This document shows, in pieces, positions 34,875-42,670 of a stretch of 42,670 nucleotides of DNA. How positions within the stretch are numbered: position 1 is the first letter of the stretch; each line of letters begins with the position of its first letter. Made by a program: the position numbers and the translations under genes. Location of the stretch: contig MNCI01036720.1 of the NCBI GenBank assembly GCA_015680685.1, forward strand, positions 1,776 to 44,445. Reading direction: 5' to 3'. The DNA comes from Gnetum montanum (lineage: Eukaryota > Streptophyta > Gnetopsida > Gnetales > Gnetaceae). The notes under the pieces are model-generated. The model saw only the letters and a list, made by a program, of their open reading frames with translations. It was not told the DNA's origin and searched no databases.

Positions 34875-37800
34875 TTATTTGGGTGGAACATACTGAACGT
34901 TATTGTCCTCGCACACAGCCTGTAACAAGCAATCACAAATCAATTTATTTTTCACAATGCCCACAAACAAAATTTGGCTACTTGTACTAATTCACAAAAG
35001 CATGCATATCTCTTAATAATTTAATCTAAGCAGTTTCCAATGACAAACTACATTGCCGAAGGACAAACGTTTATTAATCCTTGTATATATGGAACACATG
35101 ATCCTAAACTCTTATATTAGTAAAATGTAGAACAACACACTTAACAATCATTCCACTAATGCTAACCATTATCTAAAATGGAAATGCACAATTTCTGTGT
35201 CACAGATTCTTACAGAATCAAAAGAACATTCTTCAATTGAAATTATACCTTTAACAAACATATGATAGCCTCCTTGCCAAAATCTAATTAGAAAAGGGGT
35301 TGCATTCTTGTGCTGCATGGGGATTTTAAAATTGGCCAAATCAACATTCTGTCCACGATATGTTTCATCCAGTGGAAGGGTGTGTACCATTCCCTTAACA
35401 CAGGATTCGATGATATTATTTTCGTAAGGTAAATGTTCCTAGAGTATAGACAAGTTTGACAGAATATTAATTTCTTGTTAGATAACTCAATTTAGTTAAT
35501 GTGCTATAAATGGTTGCTGGTAGGCAGACATAACCACTCAGAAACCTCCTTCAGGAGCTGGATGTGTAATAATTTACAGCTTTTGATTTCATTACTATAA
35601 CCGAAGCACATCTTGGTTGTTGCGGTAGAATCTAGACGCCAAAAGATACAATCAGTTAATAGCGCCCATTATGCCCGTTATGCAGGATACTCTTACTTCA
35701 ACCTTAAACATTTAAGGGAACACTGAAGGGTGATAAGCACTAGACCAAAGGTCCGAGTCCTTATTGTACATTACATGATTCACAACAATTTTAAAAATAA
35801 AATTCTTCCAAAAAATTCAAAGTTCACTGCAAAAGCCCTTCAGAGAAGTGCTACGCATGGACATTGCTGTGGCTAGAAATCTCGAATAGTTCGTGAATAT
35901 TAAATTAGACTGTCCAGTGGTTATTCTCATCCTTCAGACATACCATTTCTAGAAGCCTATTTCAATCTAAGAACATATCCATCTCTGTGCGTGTAATTTT
36001 CATTAGGATTTATAGTCATCATTAGACTAAGAGAATGTGTTAAGAGTTCGCTATCAGCACCAGGTTTTTAGTTTCTATACCAGAATTTAAACAGGGCACC
36101 GTGACCTGACAGAAATGTAAACAGAAGATTCCATTGATAGCGCTAAAAAGTTTAATTTTGTAAAAATTAGATTTGAGAGGAATAGTCTTTTCACCCTATT
36201 AATTAGTCAATTGTCCAAAAAAGGAAACCCAGAACTTGAAATTATACTATTTCAAGAACTCGGGAAGATGTGATGGACTGCAAATAATTTGAGACTTGAA
36301 ACTTACTTGCATCTCCTCTGACAAAGCCTCTGATACAGCCAATGTATAGCATCCAGGAACAAATCTACCTAAAACATGGTAAAATTAAAGGTATTATATT
36401 AAGTCATTCAAAAATAGATTCACTAAGGAAATGGTTACAGATACACAGATCAAGTGGACTCATATGCAGAAGAAATGAAATACAAAGCTTGGTATTATCT
36501 CTGCTCTCCAACAATTAAAAAAGACTTTCAGCTATTATGATGATGATGTACAAATAACAAATAAAATTCAATTTTTAAAAAATATTAGTAAATTTAAAGT
36601 ACAAATTGCTATACGTGCTGCACATATTGTGGCAGTTTTTAAATAATTTTCTTTCCTATTTTTCAATTCTGCATGAGACAAAAGAATATTGGGATAAGAA
36701 AGTTATTTTTCAAAAGAGACAACATGACATCCCAAAATTTATATTAAAAAAATTGCTTGAAAGGGTGGCTTACTTATCCTCAGCCAGCGTGCTGCCCAGC
36801 TTCTAGTTGGATCCATGCAAGATATGATCCTGTGTAAGTTAATTTACAATGTGATTCATGATGAATATGTATCAATGCTAACTAAAGAGCTAGGTAATTT
36901 CGGTTAATTCTACATCAATTATATATGTATGCTAAATTCAGATAGGATCAAAATTCAAAATCTGATGACAATACTGCTATCAAAAATCAGAAAAGAATTC
37001 GAAAAGATACTTAAGGTGAGATGGTTAAAGTATTCGAAGGAGGAACCGAGATACTATAAACTAACAATATACCTCCAAAGGCATACAGCCAACTGATACC
37101 ATAGATTTATTCAGATCCAACACACTAAAAAGTATTAAGCACTAAAAAGGAAAAAATATATATCTGGGATCGCTGAATCCAATAAATCTTGACTAATGGA
37201 AAATGTCGCAAGCCTTGTAGGCAGAGTTAGACTTTTAAGAAAATTATAGCAGAAGAAAATTCAACAATTTTATGTAATCTCTATGATAGGCTACCATTAC
37301 CGCACTCTAGGAGGAGGAAGAGTCACAGACTATCTAGCTACGATTGGCCTGGAATAATGGGTTGTGTGTTAATCTGAGATTGACCTGGAGTTATGGGCTA
37401 TGTGTCAGTCAGTCTCGCTGAAATGGATCTGAATTTTTGGGCCATGTGTCAGTCTGTCTGATAGGCCCAAATAAATCAGGTTTATTTCAGAACCTAGATT
37501 GTAGCCAAATGTTTTGCATTTGATTTGAGGCTGTAATAGAACAAATAGGAAAGAGAGAAGGGAGAGCCGTGAAGAATTCTGTGATTGTCATTTGAAGGAG
37601 GCACGGCTCCCTTGAAGTGGCCCACTTTCAACAAATGATGGTTCAGACCTATCGCTATTGATTTCCATGAAATGTTGAGATAGAACATTTGATCATCAAG
37701 CCATTGAATTTGATTTAAAGCTTTATGCTAAAAAATATTACTAAATGTAATTCATTTTTAGGTAAAAGTCACTGAAATATTTTACCCTGAAAAGTTAGAT

Positions 37801-38135
37801 GTTGTGCAGTCTGCAACTCGATCATGATCCTGATCCATATTGAAGAAAGGGCAATTCTCACAACCAACTTCTCGAAACTGTCAATTCAGTTGTAGAAAAT
37901 AAAATAAAATCAATCAACACAACAAGGTCAACATAAATATCAACCATTTCAACAATAATGTCAATGAGAAAAACATGACTGTCTGTTTAAAATATTTCCA
38001 TGATAAACACCCAGTGAAGTAAACAAAAACATGGTGTTTTTAGAGAACCTGGTCATATGTCTTGATTAGCCTGCATCGAAGGCATGCCCTGAGTTCACGT
38101 CCAAAACTTGTAGGAACTTGTGCAGCATTTGCCAT
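34875..38135 (-). CDS. SPT4: transcription elongation factor SPT4 homolog, 113 aa, five coding exons
   Basis: SPT4 is the small zinc-finger partner of SPT5 in the nuclear DSIF-type complex that promotes RNA polymerase II elongation. Coding exons on the minus strand are 38,135-38,049, 37,877-37,786, 36,829-36,774, 36,368-36,307 and 34,919-34,875; they sum to 342 nt, all with GT-AG borders and consistent phases. The protein starts MANAAQVPTSFGRELRACLR and carries the four zinc ligands C18, C21, C35 and C38 (CLRC and CENC). FREVGCENCPFF, MDPTRSWAARWLRI and PGCYTLAVSE follow; it ends NNVQYVPPK. Length is close to the 116 residues of the Arabidopsis protein. No residue expected for the fold is missing, and there is no frameshift. 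A 5' leader exon lies 2.4 kb upstream. The gene looks functional. Confidence 0.95.
34920..36306 (-). other. intron 5 of SPT4 (last intron, 1,387 bp)
   Basis: The donor is GTAAGT after ATGCAA and the acceptor TTGTTACAG precedes GCTGTGTGCGAG. I see no mobile element inside. A 73-codon minus frame at 35,169-35,390 has no recognisable domain and no suitable splice sites were found, so I treat it as intron sequence. Confidence 0.8.
36830..37785 (-). other. intron 3 of SPT4 (956 bp) with a small minisatellite
   Basis: The donor is GTAAAATA after TTTTCAGG and the acceptor ACTTACACAG. Between about 37,340 and 37,465 three imperfect units of about 40 bp follow each other, each with a version of ATTGGCCTGGA.TTATGGG then a TGTGT..GTCTG segment. 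A 64-codon minus frame (37,494-37,688) shows no motif. Confidence 0.75.
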
Positions 38136-38644
38136 TTCTTCTGGAATGGAAAATAAAAGAAGAAAATGTCACTTAACTAGGCAGCACACTGCTATTAATA
38201 ATGGTCACAGCCGATGATGAAAAAATCAGTTGATTAGGCCAAATTTTTCCATGACACTCTAAGGCTCAATGAAATAACAGTAACCAGATTTCTACTATGC
38301 ATTGCTATTATTAGTGTTAATATAATTTAGAAACTAGAAGTAGTCATAGGGTGTCAGTATTAAAGTAATTGAACTGATTCATTTACCATTTCTTATGGAA
38401 TGGAAAATAAAGGAAGAAAATGTCACTTAAACAGGCAGCACACTGCTATTAATAGGGATCATTGACAAGACACAGAACAAGGAAATAATGAAAAAACATC
38501 AGTTGATTGGGAAGAATTTTGCCATGAGAGTATAATGCTTGATGAAATAAACTTAACCAGATTTCCACTAAGCATTGCTATTATTAGTGTTAGTATAATT
38601 TAGAAACTAGCAGTATTCATACAGTATCGGTATTAAGGTAATTT
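38131..38644. repeat. tandem duplication covering the SPT4 exon 2 start region, two copies of about 250 bp
   Basis: Copy 1 (38,131-38,370) and copy 2 (38,386-38,644) share CCATTTCTT.TGGAATGG, GAAGAAAATGTCACTTAA, CAGGCAGCACACTGCTATTAA and GCATTGCTATTATTAGTGTTA. Copy 1 includes the real splice acceptor and start codon of SPT4. In copy 2 the acceptor CCAG has become CCAT, and the frame after the copied ATG closes within ten codons. Copies differ at many positions, so the duplication is old and lies in the leader intron. Confidence 0.85.
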
Positions 38645-39264
38645 TAAGTGTTGCATTTTATGGGACTATCCTAAACTATTGACTGGCTATAGGGGATGAA
38701 CAATCAGGTTACAACTAACCTATCATCTCAAACTTGGCCGTACTACATTTGTTGTTTCTAATTTTCTTTTATCCTATGCTAGAAAATCACATTAACTTGC
38801 ATTTTGCCTTATGCTGTCTCAAATCATAATTTTTTTTTCAACTGCAGATGATCAATGAAGGAACATCATCTAATAAAATAAGGAACAAGAAAACAGACTC
38901 TTCAATAAGTAAATATCAATTGTGATAATTTTTCATCTGATAAGTATTTAATCTTTTTCAATAGTTTTTTCCCCAAAAAAGAATCCACCAGATTCAAATT
39001 TTTGAAAAGGCTATGATCAAGAATTTTTGGAGCAGCTTGGATAGAAATATGGTAAGGTAATAAACTCCAATATTTTAAAGATGAATCAATAAGTCTTAGC
39101 TTGTTAGTACGACCATGGAACATACATCTTATAGGACACATGAAAAAGCTTCATTAGTAGTGTTCATGGTGATACCATTGAAACAAACAGTTTTATATAT
39201 GCATAAAATTCATAAAAAATTTTACAAACCTTATATGAATGGTTAATTAGCAGTAAAAAAGCAT

Positions 39265-39665
39265 TGTGAACAACAAATCAGTGTGGTAAAAATATAAATG
39301 CTTAAATGGATGTTAAATGTTACAGGAAAAGATAAATTGCACAATATAGACATTAGAGGAAGACTTGGAGTGGCTTCTATTGCAGATAAGCTGCAGGAAT
39401 GATCTCATTGATGGTTTGGCCATGTTCAAAAAAGATCAGATAATGAACCTCTCAAAAAAGTTGTGACATCACAGTTCTAGGAAAGCCACTGTGAGGAAGA
39501 CCAAAAAGGTATGGGGAAAAATCATTAAAGATGATAGAGAAAAAATTGCAGATAGATGAATCTTTAACTCTTAATAGAGGCAAATGATGAAACGATCTCA
39601 AGAAACCAACCCCATATCATTGGGACAATGCTAAGGTGATGATGATAATGACAATATGAATGATT
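39265..39665 (+). mobile_element. LINE 3' remnant, copy 3, inside the SPT4 leader intron
   Basis: This is the best-preserved of three copies. It reads in pieces AAATGCTTAAATGGATG (K-MLKWM type), ATTAGAGGAAGACTTGG then AGTGGCTTCTATTGCAGA (IRGRLGVASIAD), TGGTTTGGCCATGTTC (WFGHV) and, after a frame change, VRKTKKVWGKIIKDD. This is the C-terminal region of plant non-LTR reverse transcriptases, near the usual GHV-RR and GRP-KTW segments. It is on the strand opposite to SPT4. Confidence 0.8.
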
Positions 39666-40579
39666 AACCAAGAATATTAAGAGTATTTCTTACAGCATCA
39701 AGCCATAAGGAAAATTAATCCATTGCAGTGCAAGCAATAACAACAATTAAACAGCAACAGATCTCTTTGGGTTTATAGAGACAATTTCAGATTCAGTTTC
39801 AATAGGGAGAATTAATTCGCAACAACAATCTCAATTACGAGAAACAGAAGCATACAATAAGAAGAATTTAAACAAAACACTCTCTGTCAATGTCAATGGC
39901 ACTTGTTTTTTAAAATTCAAATCTGATTTCCTTGATTTGTGAATCGGTTTCATAGAACCTTAAATCACACTGACCTTACCGGTCTTGATATACACACTCC
40001 AGGACATGGAACCAGTAAAATGCTACAAATTAAGATTGAATCCACAATAAGAAAAGTGCCAAACCAACTACAGATCAGTCATATACATGGATATAAAACC
40101 CTGAAGAATATTCAAAGCTATTTATTACGAGTATTCTACTTCTAAATTTAAGTGAGAATCTTTGAACTGTCGTTGTAAATTCTTTCATCTGATAGAAGTT
40201 CGCTGCAATTATTTGATCCGCTTGTGCTTGTCTGTTTGTAATTTCATACAAGTTCAAACAAAACTATAATTCAATTCGGCGGCAAAAAATAATACAGTTT
40301 ATATCAGTAGCACATAATGTCATAATGCTACTTTTGCATGTAAATTTACAGCAATATCGATAATTGGCCTATATACAGTAGATCCTACAAACCATATTTC
40401 CAGCTTCTAAATAAATAATAGAAAGTGCATCATACAATCAAAAATATAAATTTAACCACGCCGAAATGTATTATCGAAAAACCATAACAATACAGACTTT
40501 ATGTGAGATTCTTTTATTTAAAAAAAAAAAGTACTATTCAACTCACTTTTCGCCGCAGTCTCTGAAATTCTCCCCGATC

Positions 40580-40587
40580 TAGGGTTT
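40580..40587 (-). promoter_or_regulatory. telo-box (AAACCCTA) in the SPT4 leader or promoter
   Basis: TAGGGTTT on the plus strand is AAACCCTA on the gene strand, within ATAAACCCTAGATCGG. Telo-boxes are known near transcription starts of many plant housekeeping genes. Its position about 35 bp before the leader exon's donor fits a site at or just after the transcription start. Confidence 0.55.
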
Positions 40588-40600
40588 ATAACTTGTTCAT

Positions 40601-41164
40601 GAAGTCCAACTTGGTCCAACTTAAAACGACTGCGTCAAATTCCGCTAAAATTAAGTTTGGCACGAAATAACATGTCTACTCGTTCATCACATGAAAGCAA
40701 TGGGATACTTATCCACACAGCAATGAACGCTGACGACTTCTTTGAATATTCGGAATCTAAATAAATTCCTTGCAAGTGCTCATGGTTAACAGAAAATTTC
40801 AGATAACCACTGTACTTACCACTAATTTCCAAGACTGAATCCGCGAACACCTTGGTTAAGCAACCACAGACGAAGACAAGCGGATGCTGTTATAGAAACG
40901 GTAACAACAAAACTCGAATCTAAGTAAAATTAATATTGTTTCAGCATCAATCGAATGATCCTTGTACGCCCACGGCGTGTATCGAACTCATTACTACGAA
41001 AAGGATTATGATATAAAGACTAAATGTTTTTCGGGACAGGCATGAGATGAGCAAAAGCTTCACGTTTTTTTCAGTGTCCATGTTTAAACTCAGGTCTTAT
41101 AACTTGAGAAATAAACATTGTGGTTTTCTACATGCCTAATAGAAATATACATTGAACTAGACCT
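40601..41164 (-). promoter_or_regulatory. upstream region of SPT4
   Basis: This stretch lies just 5' of the presumed transcription start. I see no clear TATA box. A 71-codon minus frame at 40,635-40,850 has no motif and is probably chance. The outer limit of regulatory sequence is unknown. Confidence 0.35.
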
Positions 41165-41182
41165 TAAAACAAATTTGATAAT
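41165..41182. repeat. left 18-bp target-site duplication of SINE 1
   Basis: TAAAACAAATTTGATAAT is repeated without mismatch at 41,318-41,335. Confidence 0.9.
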
Positions 41183-41317
41183 AACAATGAGGTGTTAGCC
41201 TACTGGTATGGATTTGGCCTACTAACCTCGGGTCACAAGTTTGATTTTACTATGTAACATTGAGTTATAAACCTCTAGAAATCTTAAGGTGTACTTATAT
41301 TTTAAGTTCCAACACCC
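41183..41317 (+). mobile_element. tRNA-derived SINE 1 (135 bp) with perfect target duplication
   Basis: The head GAGGTGTTAGCCTACTGG contains an A-box-like TAGCCTACTGG, and AAGTTTGATTTT after GGGTCAC is a B box with one change. The tail region ends TTCCAACACCC without a poly(A) run. An 18-bp perfect direct repeat flanks it, the mark of LINE-machinery insertion. The family relation to the two neighbouring copies is clear by eye. The perfect duplication suggests a relatively recent insertion. Confidence 0.85.
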
Positions 41318-41335
41318 TAAAACAAATTTGATAAT
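41318..41335. repeat. right 18-bp target-site duplication of SINE 1
   Basis: Identical to 41,165-41,182. Confidence 0.9.
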
Positions 41336-41373
41336 TCTTTTTGTTGCGGATCTACTGTGTCCTATGCACATTA

Positions 41374-41518
41374 GGGGTGTTGGAACCCAAACTAAGTGAA
41401 ACATAGGTACACCCCAAGATTTAGAGAAGTTTATAACTCAGTGGTATACAATAAAATCGAACCTATGACTTGGGTTTACTAGGCCAAGCTTTCTACCACT
41501 AGGCTAAACACCTCATTG
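41374..41518 (-). mobile_element. tRNA-derived SINE 2, inverted
   Basis: On the minus strand it starts TACAATGAGGTGTTTAGCCT, has the A box TAGCCTAGTGG and the exact B-box core GGTTCGATTTT, then ACTGAGTTATAAACTTCT, and ends CCAACACCCC like SINE 1. It stands head-on to SINE 1, so the two could pair as an inverted repeat in RNA. I did not find a convincing target duplication. Confidence 0.8.
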
Positions 41519-41600
41519 TAAAAAGTTTATATGTTTGATATACATCATCTTAATCTTAGTGTATTTATCTCATCAACATGGGTTAACTTTGTAAAATAGG

Positions 41601-41755
41601 TAAAAGGTGATTTACTATGGTTTGTAAGACTATTGATTTGAAAGTTCCAAGTCATGAGTTCAATTTTGGGGGGCAATGCTGAGTTATAAAGTTCTAACTG
41701 GACTATATATCTTGAGGTGTACCTATACTACAATTATTTCAGAGTCTTAACACCT
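41601..41755 (+). mobile_element. tRNA-derived SINE 3, degenerate
   Basis: GTCATGAGTTCAATTTTGGG matches the B-box area, followed by GCTGAGTTATAAAGTTCTAA, TATCTTGAGGTGTACCTATA and TCTTAACACCTATG as in the other two copies. The head is decayed (GGTGATTTACTATGG). Confidence 0.7.
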
Positions 41756-42273
41756 ATGCTATAATAATATTTTTTAAAAAATTTCTAAGTACATCATATT
41801 AATGAAAAGAGAGTCTAAAAAAAAGCCCAACAGTTTTGGGATACCTTCTTAGATTTTCATCCTTACAATCAATCTTAGAAAACTTTCCTTCTAGGGTAAG
41901 AAAAGAATCAAGCATTACCCTGGTTCAATGCCCTCATAGTTTTCACTTCTTACTAGAGGGTTTCTTGTAAAGAGAAGGAAACAACTCTTTATAAAGACAA
42001 GAACACATCAATCAAAAATAATAAACAAATAGCAACAAAAGTTGAAAGTTTCTCATCCTTGAGTCTCCAAAATCAAAAAAATTAATACTATAGAAAATAA
42101 ATTATTTGCTTAACTTTCACTAAAAGCTTTTTTGCTTGAAGTAGTAGCTAAAAAGTGACATCTTTGACAATCATATAGTTAACTCCTAAAGAGAGGTCAT
42201 AGTAGGCTCTTGTTGCTAGAAAATAATTGCACACTAAAGCTTCCAAATATATTAGAAAACAAACAATAAAAAA
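41756..42273. other. AT-rich spacer without recognisable features
   Basis: I see no frame or repeat that can be assigned. Confidence 0.35.
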
Positions 42274-42670
42274 TGATGAGTGGTGACTATACCCTATGCT
42301 CAACCATACGATTTCCAAGCATTTATGTGCAATCTAGTTGATTTTTGTAGACCTTAAGTCTCCAAGTACATTTGGCAATCTAATTGTCACAATCGTTGTC
42401 TTCCCAACTACACTTGTGAAGCTTAGTTGTATGGTTAAGTGTAATTGAGGCACATGATTTTTATTTTTATTTTATTCACCTACGATTGATAACAAGTTGA
42501 AACTCAATTTATTAACCAATTTAACTAATCTAATTGCTAATTAATAACTAACTATCTTAACATAAGCATTCGGTTCCACTTTCTGTACATATCCTAAATG
42601 CATACAACACTGTTGGGTTACCAAGTGTTAAGCACTACTGAGATTACCAAGTGTTGTATGTTATGCTTGA
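42274..42670 (-). mobile_element. 3' end portion of a gypsy-like LTR, inverted, cut by the window edge
   Basis: The start TGATGAGTGGTGACTATACC then TGCTCAACCATACGA is the inverted terminal part of the A/B/solo LTR family, and AATCGTTGTCTTCCCA and ATGGTTAAGT match the solo LTR near 24,572 and 24,613. No primer-binding site lies to its left, so it is a solo LTR or the 3' LTR of a minus-strand element that continues to the right. Confidence 0.75.

Larger units (their letters stand above)
38136..40600 (-). other. 5' leader of SPT4: noncoding exon and 2.4-kb intron
   Basis: The acceptor TTTTCCATTCCAG lies 5 nt before the start codon (exon 2 begins at 38,140). The best donor upstream is GCGAAAA|GTGAGTT, so the first exon ends at 40,547 and the intron covers 38,141-40,546. 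The first exon (about 40,547-40,600) is richer in GC than its surroundings. The transcription start is not resolved. The intron holds the tandem duplication and an antisense LINE tail. Confidence 0.65.

Noticed and set aside
35169-35390. 73-codon minus frame inside the last SPT4 intron
   Set aside because: No domain recognised, no splice sites found to join it, and the SPT4 protein is complete without it.
40635-40850. 71-codon minus frame upstream of SPT4
   Set aside because: It lies in the promoter region, shows no motif and has no coding neighbours; probably chance.

Overview
This is plant nuclear DNA: AT-rich, full of retrotransposons, with two spliced protein genes separated by about 20 kb of repeats. 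The evidence for a seed plant is a DUF868-family gene (that family is plant-specific), a six-exon SPT4 gene with a telo-box in its leader, and LTR retrotransposons whose primer-binding site resembles the 3' end of plant tRNA-Asp. Repeat density and moderately long introns would suit a gymnosperm or another large-genome plant, but I cannot name the species.

Region 1 (1-10,130) is a nest of related Ty3/gypsy-like elements. Element A runs off the left edge and ends in a 1,002-bp 3' LTR. Element B (2856-9648) is complete end to end, has a 5-bp target duplication (GGAAG) and carries only a decayed gag-protease frame, with no recognisable reverse transcriptase or integrase. Both lie in the broken gag of an older relative, element C.

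Region 2 (10,130-16,330) holds a LINE 3' remnant, AT-rich spacer, and the DUF868 gene (CDS 13,460-14,356, +) with a probable intron in its 5' leader. A complex minisatellite follows downstream.

Region 3 (16,330-34,350) is repeats only: a Copia-type LTR at 19.8-21.4 kb, a cluster of a palindromic 10-mer near 23 kb, an old element D interrupted by a 962-bp solo LTR with perfect 5-bp target duplications, a long decayed minus-strand frame of unknown function (27.4-29.5 kb), a Copia RNase H remnant followed by its 3' LTR (31.3-33.5 kb), and another LINE tail.

Region 4 (34,350-40,620) is the SPT4 gene on the minus strand, rebuilt exon by exon into a complete 113-residue protein. Its leader intron contains a local tandem duplication that copied the start-codon region, and an antisense LINE tail.

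Region 5 (40,620-42,670) has three tRNA-derived SINEs, one with a perfect 18-bp target duplication, and the edge of another gypsy-type LTR.

No operon-like logic links the two genes; both look like ordinary housekeeping or plant-conserved genes in repeat-rich surroundings. The most unusual signal is a set of GATATC palindromes at conserved 14/17/20-bp spacings just upstream of the TATA box in the gypsy LTRs. I found no CRISPR array, rRNA or intact tRNA gene.
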